Source: Haliclona indistincta (lineage: Eukaryota > Porifera > Demospongiae > Haplosclerida > Chalinidae). Taken from it: 64,000 nt of DNA. The stretch is from NCBI GenBank assembly GCA_964017065.1, contig OZ024790.1:2660631-2724630 (forward strand). The letters run 5' to 3'. The notes under the pieces were generated by a model that saw nothing but the letters and a program-made list of their open reading frames with translations, had not been told where the DNA came from and searched no databases. Position 1 is the stretch's first letter; every line of letters starts with the position of its first letter. The position numbers and the translations under genes were made by a program. Below, one piece after another: positions 24,901 to 36,900 of this stretch.

Positions 24901-27900
24901 GATCCTACACGAGCTTACCGTTCTTCAAAGACTCCAGACAAATAGTGGGGATGTGCTCTCCGTGATCCATACGGCGCGGCATACTCTAGCTCGACTAGCT
25001 AGTGCTTGGTCACGTGCGCTAACTACTGCTTAGTCACGTGCGTATTGCGCAATCACAATAATGGCGTCTAACACTTAGCTGACAATGGATCACGATCGAG
25101 AAATCGCGGAATTTATATTGCCGTTTCGCTAAAAACAAAGTTCAAAAGGCACCTGGCAGGAGAATTTCATGACTGTTCGTGGGTGTTTTGGTCTCGGCAC
25201 TGCTCGCGTAAAGGCGCTAGGCGCGCTGAAGAAGAAGAAAGAAGAAAACGAAGATGACAAAACTCGATTTTCACCTTTTCCAGGTTCGTCACTGTAGTAA
25301 CAATTTTGAGCAATCTCCTTGCTACTGTAAGATGGGGCAACGCCAGAGAGCAGATCTAAGTGTCTTTGGACGTACAAAATTCATCACCAGGCGAAATATC
25401 AGCGTTTGAACACTAATACATTGTATGTAGCCGCCATTTTGTTTTCTTGCTCATCCCTACATAGGGAGTCACTACCGTGCCTCCCTAATAGACAAGAAAC
25501 CATTATAGTACAACACATATCACACAGAGGAAGGAATGATTAACGTATAGGCATGAAACAAGTACAGTGCAACACATACTGCCTAGCACAAGCAATGTTT
25601 AAGGTTACGGGATATACCACGCCCACTCAAGAGCAAGCAGAAATGGTTGTCTGAAAGAAACACTCGTAGCATCGCGCATGTTGGTTTGGCTGAATAAAGC
25701 ATTGCATATCCAGATAGAGCAAAGACTGCACTTTGTCCTTTGCAAAAACAGGGCTAAAATCGCTACCATAGTGCGTTACGAAGTGCACGAAGAAACGAGC
25801 AGCTTTGTCGACTAAGAAATCGAAAATTTCGTTGTGTGCACTCTGTAGCACGACTAGACTTGGCATGCAGCTAGACGGCTTAGTTATCTAGGGACACACG
25901 GATCCTTTTTTCGATATCAGCTTTAGTTGCCGAGTTATGTTCACGCATACACTCGAAAAACTTGTCAAAGCAAATTTTCGAGTGTATACGTGAACATAAC
26001 TCGGCAACTAAAGCTGATATCGAAAAAAGGATCCGTGTGTCCCTAGATAACTAAGCCGTCTAGCTGCATGCCAAGTCTAGTCGTGCTACAGAGTGCACAC
26101 AACGAAATTTTCGATTTCTTAGTCGACGAAGCTGCTCGTTTCTTCGTGCACTTCGTAACGCACTATGGTAGCGATTTTAGCCCCGTTTTTGCAAAGGACA
26201 AAGTGCAGTCTTCGCTCTGTCTGGATATGCAATGCTTTATTCAGCTAAACCAACATGCGCGATGCTACGAGTGTTTTTTTCAAGCATCCATTTCTACTTG
26301 CTCGTGAGTGGGCGTGGTATCCCGTAACCTTAATGGATAGACAGGAAACAATAATGTAGAGCAAATTAGAGCATAACATATGTACGGCACAGCGTAAGCA
26401 ATTGACGCATGGACAATAAATAGCACATTACCAGAAATGCTGGGACACGAAGTTTAATTTTTCCGTATACCGTTCCGTATACTAACCTTAGTTAATGTAT
26501 TACGGGAATTGAGAGCGACCTGAAAACGCATCGCCCAAGGCCAACTAACGTCTGGAAAGCTTAGTTTGACCTGGAAACATGCTCTATAGACTCGTGGCTA
26601 ACCTGCTGTACGCATAGCTAAGCGCTCGCACACGCGCTCTTTTTTCCCCCGACGATCGTTAGCGCTCTCATTCTCGTAATACATTAGTACGTGAATTTCG
26701 AGCATTTTCAAAATTTCTTACACGATTTACCGGTTTGTAACAAAATTTGTGCCTTAGTTCGATCCGGATTGTTGCTCACAGCTATGAACAGACTTGCCTG
26801 ATGCTTGTTTCAGCTCTGGTAGACGTGCGCATATTTTTCCCCCAGAGGCAAAATTTGGTGAATTTTGTACTGATAATTAGAAATTTCAAAATTCGGTATT
26901 CACTGATACTAGCTTTATCGTAGCTATTCTGCTTCAGCGATTCAGCAAAGTCCTTCTAGTCAACTTCTTGTGCTTTCTGGATGTGTAGATGGCTGTTAAC
27001 ACGTCCTGGTGTGCAAAATTTGAGAAAAACTGCTCATGTCCAAAAAAATGTATTACATTTCTGGCAATGACAACTACAGCACACTAAAGCATAGAAAAAA
27101 CAATTATAGAGCAATGCATACTGCACAGTTTTAACAATATAAAGAGGAAACAACATAGTCCAGCAGGTAACCCGTGCAGCATTGTGCAAGCAATACAGAG
27201 AGGAAACAACAAGGTCCAGCAGGTAACCCATACAGTACTGAGTTAGCCATAATGGAAACAACATAGTCCAGCAGGTAACCCATACAGCATTGTGCTAGCA
27301 ATGTAGAGAGGAAACAACATAGTCTAGCAAGCAAAGCATACAGCATAGTGCTAGCAAAGGCGAGAGGAAAATATATTGCTCAGCAGGCAAGGCACACGTA
27401 CAGGTGAGTGTAACGATATTTACAGTACCAACATGAAACAGCATAATACAGCGAACAGACAGAGAATAACAATGAGCAAACGACAAAATGCAACATGCAA
27501 ACAACGACACAATGAGAAACAATGAAGGTGAAATAAACAATGTCTACCAGGCATAATATAAGCAAAATGCAGAGAATAATAATAAAAACAGCAATCAAAT
27601 GCCACACGGCTAAGGAAGCAAAGAACACATACCACTGACACACTACATACTTAAGCAATGCAAACAAGAAGCAGCTGAGCAAAGTGCATAATACAGACGA
27701 GAAATCAGCAGTTACACATAAGGTAAGAAATAAAACATACTGCACTGTACAAACACTGCATACAGCACAGACAAGTATAGAGAAGGAAACAACCTACTGC
27801 ATACGGGAGATGTGTAAAATGTACTTACCATAAAATAATAACTGTGCATATTACAGTGCAGCAAGCAAACATCATATACCTCACTGGAGACTACACCTAC

Positions 27901-30900
27901 AAGCCGCCAGCAAAGAATGAATACTGCAACACCACTATCAGACAATGCTTATCGTTAACAATAGTACAACACATACTGTCATACAACCATGCAAATAATA
28001 ACTTATTCTAGCAAAAACCACTAAAGCATACCTATATGCAATCAACACCAGTGATCAGGGACCATGAAGTGGAAAATTGATTTACAATAACTAGAGCACC
28101 ACTCCAGAACAAAAACAAGTGATCAGATTAGCAACAGATGCCACAGGATGTCGAAGGGTGGGTCACACCGTCAACAACCAACCATAGAAACTAACAGCCG
28201 TACATACGAAAGAATATAGATTCATATGAAGAAAAAAGTTGCCATGCCACACTACAGGCAGGTTGGTAACAATAGGCAGAATCCCATACTTACAGAGGTA
28301 ACATTACGCAACATTACCTAAGCAAACCATACTCAAAGTTATGGCAACCTTATGCTCAAACCATTAGAATAGGGATAGTGATCAACACGTGCTGAAACCA
28401 AGCACACCAACGGCACCAATGAATGAGGCACCGCAAATCTCCTGTAAGAAAGCCGTAGATAAGAAAAACCAAACCTAAGATGACGATGCCACTCAAGCAA
28501 AGGCTAAACTACAAGCATCAAACAACAGAGCCCAGTAGGTATCCCATCTTTCTGCAAGAAACGCCAGCCGAGGTATAGCTAACAACAATGCACATAAAGA
28601 CAGGGCTATAAACACATGAAATACGGAGGATCACAATACAGCACAGTACCAATACACAACAGCATGATGCACATAAAGATTACAACAATCCACACAACAA
28701 CCGCACTACAATATGATCATACTCACAATAACCCACAAGTCTTACAACCAGATAAAAACGTATTCAGTACAATACAGCAAACTGAGTGTATTCTATGCAC
28801 TGGACAGGAAACAAGCAGCACCCATGTCCAGATACAAGAAGATGGACCAACAGTCCACAACCAAACCAACAAAGCAACATGGAGACAGAAGACACACCAA
28901 CCAGTATATCACTACATAATACTGATGACTCAAAACACAACCATGATCAGAACACTGTCACTCCGCATGAGACCACATGCACCGATAATATATGCACTGT
29001 AAATCCAGCGAAGCAGACACCACTAAACAGCTCAGCCTAGAGAACTACGGGCATGCACATACCAGCTCAGCAAGTCTCCCTGCTCACGCAGAATCGTAAA
29101 CCACGCAGCACGGCATTGACGGCAAAGACACGAGGTTCCCAGGAGAACTTGGAACGAAACCGTGCTGAACAGCAGACGGTAGAGCACAGAACTCCGACGA
29201 GTCGCATGCCCATGGACTGTGGACTATAGACAGAGGACTCAGGAGGCGCGGGCAACCACCAGGACGTGTAAGAAACAGTGATAAGTTACTCTTCGGTTTC
29301 TTGCTGGGTGAGCGACTGGACAGCTTGGAATGGTGTGGAGACTGAGCAGCATGTCTCACCACGTGGCATGCACGCGCAAGCTGTCCCTGTCCTTTGTCAT
29401 TAACCAATTTTAAAGACCGTGTCTTTCAAAATATTTATTTATAATTATTGTCTATCAAAAAATGGCAACGAAAGTTGTATAATAGCGTATATACCCTTCA
29501 GTGTCTGGGAGGCACAGCCCCCCAGAGTCCTGCTGTTATGTTCCCCTCTGGCAAAAAATCCTGTATGAAACTGTATGATGAGAATGTGCATAGCCTTTTC
29601 AGAGAGTAAGGAACGTGGAATGAATGGTATTTACTATTATCAATCACAAGAATAATCATTCAGGTTTAAGATAGTTAGAGTGATTGACACTTTGACAGCA
29701 TGATAGTTCCTAGCACTGTAATGGATGAAGAAGAGACTAACAACACTGACAGCTCATTGCAACACAACTGATAATGCTGCTCCCAAGCCTAGCTAGTCAA
29801 ATAGTAGTAGAAACGCCAAGTACACAGTCTTGTTGATGTCGATATCATGTACACAGAGGTTTCTAGCCTTTTACAATGACCAATGTCCAGTTGTCAACAG
29901 CACAGGGGTCCTATAGGTACAGTTAACGCTGCACGTGGAGTAGGAAACTTAGCTGGTAACGAGAATCATAATACTTGTTCGTGCGTATGTCAGCTTTGAC
30001 CCGCCATATGAAGGACAGATCAGTGTTACCCAGGGTATATAGCACCAGGAGCCCATAAGAAGAAGGAGCGTTCAACTCCAATCCCGCGTGTAGTAATATC
30101 CAAATGTAAACTCAGCCACCTTGCGTGTTCAAAAACTTCCATATTATAAGGAAGTTTTGTGCATGCAGCCACACAAGCCAACGGGCATCTTTTCGTCATG
30201 AACAGATTTTTTACTATCAGCATACAACGAAGGCTGTTGGCCTTGTTGCACGCAAGACAGTAGCAAACAGGAGCTTGTTACTTGTAAACAGCACGATCGA
30301 GTAAGCGTGACTGCACTCGTTTTGTGCGTGAAGGAAAGGCCGCGCCCACGATCCACGTGCTGAATAGATGGCAGCAATCGAGCGTACAGTCTTCAGTGAC
30401 CACCATGCAGCTTATCCAGACGATTTTTCCCTGCAAGGAACTGCAAGAGACGCTATCAACTCTGACTACTTTGTTGGGCGTGCACTGAACTACCTACGTT
30501 ACTCTCCTTGCTCTGCTGATAGTGAACGTCATCAGAGTTTACGTTTGGATAAATCGCGGCTGAACGCTCCTTCCTCTTATGGGCTCCTGATAGCACTGCT
30601 TTAGACAAATTTTCATACCTCTAGCTTGCGCGCTGAAGCATCCAGAGAAGAGACAAAGCGAAGCAGTTGATGTGGGCGGAGTCAATGATCAGCAGCAGCA
30701 AGAGTGTTAATTAATGGCTTCTGCAGTCCAAAACCTCCGTTTCTCTTTATACCTTCTCTTCTCTTCAAGTTGTTCCTCTTCCTGTTTTTTTCTTTTCTTC
30801 TTCATATCTTCGCTTCTCTTCATACTTTCTCTTCTCTTCTTCTCGTCTCTGTTTTTCTTCCTCTCGTTCCTTGCGACTCTCTTCTAGCCAAACCTTCATC

Positions 30901-33900
30901 TACTCTGGAACATCTGCCATATCATAGATACTATATTACAGGGATTGGAAACTGATCACGTGCGCTCAATAGCGCAATACATTTGCCAGTGGGCACATCG
31001 TGTCCAAAGTTCACACCTATCTGCAAAGGTCGACCAGATTCGACCTCCAGAAGAAAAACGTGTCTGTTCTGGATTCTTTCGTTTTCTACTAGGTTAGTTG
31101 TGAGCTAGCAAGCTTATGTAATACTCCTGATACGTTTTTAGTTATATCTATAGCAATGTGTACGGCATACAGCCTTCTGTACATTTTATATGCCATTGTA
31201 GCCAACTTTTGGGGGAATATCTCAGCCGTCTTTAGTTCTGTCTTGATTAAAACGCGTTTTAGTTGTTGCTGGATGATTTGTGCATCGTTTGATGTGCTTT
31301 TCCTGGCCCACAAGTCTTGCATTGCGCCATGATCGAGCTTACTACGTGTTGATATTGACGTAAACGTCATCAAAGTTCTGGGGTAAAAACTCTTTTTCTG
31401 GAGTAGTGATGCATGTGATAGATATCATATGAAAGACCTGGTTTTACTGTGTTGCTTAGGCTATGATTTTTTACCATAGCTATGTTTTGAAGCTTGCTCC
31501 TTGACACTTTACACCCTGTACTGCCATTCCACATATATAGATATGCCTGGTCGAAAGTTCAGACTTTCTCAGTGAAAAAACAAGGAGAATTTTGCAAAAA
31601 GGAAAAAGGAAGAGACGCAGCAGGACTGCGTTGAAGAATGCTCACAGGAGCTTACAGTTTCCCTGTGTTTGTTGATGGAACTGTTGATACAGTTGATGGT
31701 CTGTTGTCGCGTCAAAGTTGTGCTAGGACACTGATCATTAATACTTCAATGTATTAATAGTGTATTTCAATGTTGTAAGATGAAAGATGATAATAAATTC
31801 ATTATAATAATTATTGATTCTTGTTAGATCATGTATCATGTTGGATCTTGTATCACTGCATTTAATCCGTTCGCCAGTAACCCTGCAACAAAATGGCATG
31901 CTATCTATGTGCACACGATCATAGCTAGGCAATCTATGCTCTTACTTTCCATTTCTCTGCGCCACAAATTCAGTAAGCCCGGTCCTTGTGTGAACCATGG
32001 GTACCGGTGGTGACGCGCCCACTATAGGTTTTAAATGATGCCCACGTTTGGACGCGGTTTGGCCGTGCGGTCAGCCCAGTTTCCAATCCCTGTAATATAG
32101 TATCTATGGCCATAATTATTATCTCTGTATTTCCAGAACATGACAGCATTCTCTAGTAATGCGATATCTCAGAGCTTGTTCTGTCTCCTCACGGTATTAG
32201 TATCTGGAACAAGTCTAGTATGCTGGCCGTAAGGTCTCACTGTACGTCTGACAGTAATAGAATCACAAACCGCTGCCACCAAATGTGATAGAGCCAAGGG
32301 GTAGTTGCTCGTATTAGACACAGAACTAACAAGAAAATAAAAAGATTTCTAACGAAATCAAAAGGATGTAGGGATGAATGAAATCTGCTACTGGTCCACA
32401 ATGTAAACCAACAAGGAACTAGCATGGAATGATAACACGATTGACTTGCTAACAGACCACAGATCCCTACATCAGTGGCTGCTGTAGCAGACTATAGCTA
32501 ATTCAGCTAGTTGCTGTTGACTAACACTGAAGTGCTGTGAATTCAACTTGACTGTGACAAATATTGATCTTATGTACAGCCACTGATGTAGGGATCTATG
32601 GTCTGTTAGCAAGTCAATCGTGTTACCGCTAGTTCCTTGTTAGTTTACATTGTGGATCAGTAGCAGATTTCATTCATCCCTACATCATTTTGATTTCGTT
32701 AGAAATCTTTTTATTTTCTTGTTTGTGTCCTTTTTTGAGTTTCAAATTTTTGGTGCAGTTTGAATTCGGCAAGATAATGTATTTCTTTGTTTACATCATT
32801 GGTTTGGTTTGCTGTTGTTGATAATTTCTTTATGTGACCTTTTTAACTTGTAGCTCAAAATTTATTATTCCTAAATACTGAAACTAGCTCATGCATTCTG
32901 CAAAGCATTCGATTCCCGCCCACTCTAGTTTACAAAATTCTGTACGGCTGTGATACTATCTGGTGAGCAGCAAAACTGTGATACTACACGAGCTTACTTG
33001 GTGAGTTGTTCTACGAAGACTCCAGGCGCCAATATTCGCTGCGATGCTCTACTTCTAGAATTCGTGTGGTTGGTCACGTGCGTATTGCGTAATCACAATA
33101 ATTAAGGCATCTAACACTTAGCTGACAACTGTTCGTGATCATGAAATCGTTAAATTTATATCAACGTTTCGCTAAAAACTAAGTTCAAAAGGCACCTGCC
33201 AGAAGAATTTCACGACTGTTCGTGGGTGTTTTGGTCTCGGCACAGCTCGCGTAAAGGCGCTAGGCGCGCTGAAGAAAGAAGAAAGAAAGAAGAAAACGAA
33301 AATGACGAAACTCAATTTCACCGTTTCCAGGTTCGTCACATTAATGACCATTTTGAGCAATCTCCTTGCTACTGTAAGATGGGGCAACGCCAGAAAGCAG
33401 ATCTAAGTGTCTTTGGACGTATAAAATTCATCACCAGGCGAAATATCAGCGTTTGATCGCTAATACATTGTATGTAGCCGCCATTTTGTTTTCTTGGCCA
33501 TCCCTACATAGGGAGGCACTACCATGCCTCCCTAATAACCTAGTGAAATGGAACTAAATTGGTAACTGATTTTACATTACAAAGAGAAGAGTATTTATAG
33601 GAACTAGAAGATTCCAGAAGTAGAATAATCAAGAAGTGTCATGTGAGGTCTATAACAAAAGAAAGGAATTATCTAGAAGATTCTACAATGCGTAATCTAG
33701 CTTAAATAGGGAAAATCCTTGGGGCTGGCTCCTTCTACCACACAGTGTTTCCTTTACATTACATAGATTTGGTAGACAGATAAAGACAGGACTCTATCAG
33801 CTGTACCAGCGAATAATAATGAAAAATGAAAACAATCGAAAATTATTTCATCTGAAAAACATAGCATCACTGCTGTAGCCTTCCAACATACATGTTACAA

Positions 33901-36900
33901 TGACTGTAACACACCAGATTGCAGTATACGAGCTCGTAGCTTATCCACATGTGCTGTATGTGTAGGTTATGCGCCGAAAACCGAGGTTTAAACTATGATT
34001 TCGACTTACCCGGAGGGAAAATTGCACTCTAGCACCAGAAAGCTACCCGAAACGGCGCAAAACATACAAATAGTGTGATAAACGGCGCTTAGTTTGCTGC
34101 CTAGTGCGCAGTGTAGTGCCATGTTTTTTACACTCGCCCACACACATGTATATACGCGAATTTGGATACCTCATTACATCAAAGAGAATTCATAGTTTAA
34201 TATCAATGCCAGTTCTATCACTATTCTACCAATGATACTTGTGTTTATTCACAAGTACCAAATGTACATGTACAGTAATACACTGTACACTGTTACTATG
34301 ACTCACTTTATCTGTGGCATTAACTTGAGCTGTTGTTCTCTCAACTAGGTATTGTACAATGGCTGTGTGACCACCCACAGCAGCCATTATCAGAGCAGTC
34401 CATCCATCCTGTACATGAGAAGAGTGGATCAATACAACACACATGAACTATATCATTATCACAAAATCATTCGTAACTGGTCCAGTTACTTGTGATAGTA
34501 TTACAGTACATTATTTTGATGATGTCATTGTGTGGAGCTGTTTTTAGCTGTTTTTAGCTGTCTTAATAAAAGTACACACACATGTACTTCTCATGTGCTG
34601 TGGTAATTATGCCTCGGTAGGCAGAGCCATGAGGCTTATGGTAGTCGTGTTGTCATTCTGTCAGCCAGTCAGTCAGTCTGTCGCAACAATTTCTCGTCGC
34701 TCGCAGAAAACTAATCGCTGAAACAAACAACACGGGTAGAAATTGATACTTGCTCGGATTTGAATTTCAAGAACATTGATTTTAAAGCTTAGTGCGTTGT
34801 ACTGGAACTGAACCCTGGTAATTATTCTATTCATTTATTCAATCTCTATTTTTTGCTCTTTGATTCTATATTGCCATGCGCTTGAAATAATAAGATCATT
34901 CGAATCAGAGAGAGAGAGAGTCTGTCATGTTTAGCTAGCTACGAGATAGGTGTTAGAGAGAAGCCTTAGATCCAATCAAGATATCTCATACATGGTCCAC
35001 CGAGCCGGATACTACTGATGTTAATCACGGAATCTTGCTGGAGTACACGGCTAACACCTACATTCCCGCCTCTAGAAAGACATGACGGAATCAAAAGACA
35101 GAACTACCCTCTACAGAGGGTAGTTCAGTAGTACAGAGGGTAGTACAGAGGGTAGTACAGAGGGTAGTTACAGAGCTATGACAGGCTTGTACACGCCTTC
35201 GACAACACAGTGGTTTCCTCTGATGACTGGACTTGAACACTTGAGCTGAAACAACCAGGCCAATCAGTCTACAACACCGACCCTTCCATTTGGTCATCAC
35301 TCTGTCACAACTCCCTTCAGTAACACTGTCATGACTACTTCATTTTCATTCTATAGAGCTACTTTAGTTCGCTTCACACTACCGCAGTCTAATACTGATG
35401 TTTTCCGCTCCATGTCCGGTGCAGAACCAACACATCTCTGGGACCCTGTTCCTCATTACTCCAATAGTACAGCAAGATCTTGGACTGCCCCTGACAGCTT
35501 CACTTCACTTCGAAAAGCTTGTCAAAGCAAATTTCCGAGTGTATGCATGAACATAACTCGGCAACTAAAGCTGATATCGAAAAAAGAATCCGTAGGTCCC
35601 TAGATAACTAAGCTGTCTAGCTGCATGCCAAGTCTAGTCGTGCTACAGAGCACTCACAACGATATTTTCAATTTCTTAGTCGACAAAGCTGCTCGCTTCT
35701 TCGTGCACTTCGTAACGCACTATGGTAGCACGTTTAGCCCCTGTTTTTGCAAAGGAAAAAGTGCAGTCTTTGCACTGTCTGGATATGCATTGCTTTGTTC
35801 AGCCAAACCAACATGCGTGATGCTACGAGTGTTTTTTCAAGCAACCATTTCTACTTGCTAGTGAGCAGGCGTGGTATCCCGTAACCTTAAGTTCATTAAC
35901 ACTCTTCGCCGTCGTATCCACCCAACTGATACCACAACTGATGTCTCTGAGAATTTAACACAGAATGAGCTTGACCTTACCAAACTATATTGGATCAAGA
36001 ATTGTCAGTCCCAGCTGCAGACCGACAAACGATTTGAGTCCTGGAAGCGACATCTAGATCTTTATCTAGATGAGTCTGGTGTGTGTAATTTTGTCTCCTG
36101 ACAAGACGCCATATTGTTTTTTGTCTATCAACATGTTTTCTAGACGGACTCATTGCAAGCGCTTACCCATCAGCATGAACACCAGATGATTAAAATACCG
36201 TGAGATTTTACGAGAGAAGAGAAATAGGCGATTAACTCATTTTCAGTCTGGTGTATCTGCCATCATGTTTTCGTACCAACCGTAAATATGCCACGACTAC
36301 CGCGTTGCATAATTCTGATTCACAGTTAGACTTTAAGTTCTGTAACTATACACACATTGGTTAGTTCGTTATTTGTTCTTCACACTTGCTTCTTGTGCTA
36401 ATCATTATAATCGTTTACTAAACATTACATCTGGCAACGAGCTCTGGATTCTACTGACCCACCATGACTACGATTGGGAACATCGGAGAGTAAGAAGAAA
36501 GTAAGGAGAATTGTACTCAGTATGCCGAGAGACTAGACCACTTTCTAGCAGCCAATGGCATTGACACCGCAGCGAAGAAACGCTCAGTCTTCCTGACTGT
36601 AGTAGGCCCAACTTACTAGGGATTTTGATGGACTCAGATAAGCCTGGAGACAAACCCTACGCAGACCTAGTGAAGAAATTGTCCGATCACTACAATCCGG
36701 CATTGTCCGAGATAGTCGAGCGTCACAAGTTTTACACCCGGCAGCAATGACCATTGCGACTTTCCTTTCAGAGCTACGATCGATCGCGAAAGGATGCAAT
36801 TTCGATGGCACACTCGAGAAGATGATCCGTGACAGACTTGTATGCGGGGTGAAAGACAACCGTATACAACGGAGGCTACTAATAGAGCCGAAGCTCGATT

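Larger units (their letters stand above)
23560..28000. repeat. Decayed tandem array of a roughly 60-bp unit, interrupted four times
   Basis: A recurring pattern of the kind AGGAAACAACATAG, TGCAACACATACTG, CACAGCACAAGCAATG runs through 23580-24270, 25491-25600, 26334-26440 and 27060-27950. The best preserved units are at 27140-27360. Insertions at 23812-23990, 24272-25490, 25603-26329 and 26440-27057 divide it. The Cys/Leu-rich minus-strand frames here are by-products. Confidence 0.6.
21691..29573. mobile_element. 7.9-kb hAT-like insertion carrying a tyrosine recombinase remnant and a tandem array
   Basis: It is bounded by CAGGGTTTCATACAG and CTGTATGAAACTG. The flanks (TAGTAGATG / TATGATGAG) look like a degraded 8-9-bp duplication of the RC-A target. 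The contents are not a hAT transposase: a tyrosine recombinase pseudogene, a conserved hairpin, a decayed 60-bp tandem array and four nested elements. The size may partly reflect later insertions. Confidence 0.5.
21612..30735 (+). mobile_element. RC-A copy D, split by large insertions
   Basis: RC-A body similarity appears at 21612-21690 (CAGCAGTTACTAGTCTAGTA) and resumes at 29574 (GATGAGAATGTGCATAG) up to about 30735. It is interrupted by the 7.9-kb element 21691-29573 and by the hAT MITE 30046-30589. Both RC-A ends are missing. Confidence 0.65.

Noticed and set aside
27034..27745. Cys/Leu-rich minus-strand frames with repeating YLLDYVVSSLYC
   Set aside because: They are by-products of the decayed 60-bp tandem array.
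35331..35603. 90-codon frame before the fold-back arm
   Set aside because: Possibly part of the adjacent BEL/Pao remnant, but no diagnostic motif is visible, and the end of the frame runs into the fold-back arm.
36100..36462. Possible 5' LTR of the Ty3-type remnant
   Set aside because: A TGGCAACGAG primer-site-like motif occurs at about 36432, but no matching 3' LTR was found downstream, so borders cannot be supported.
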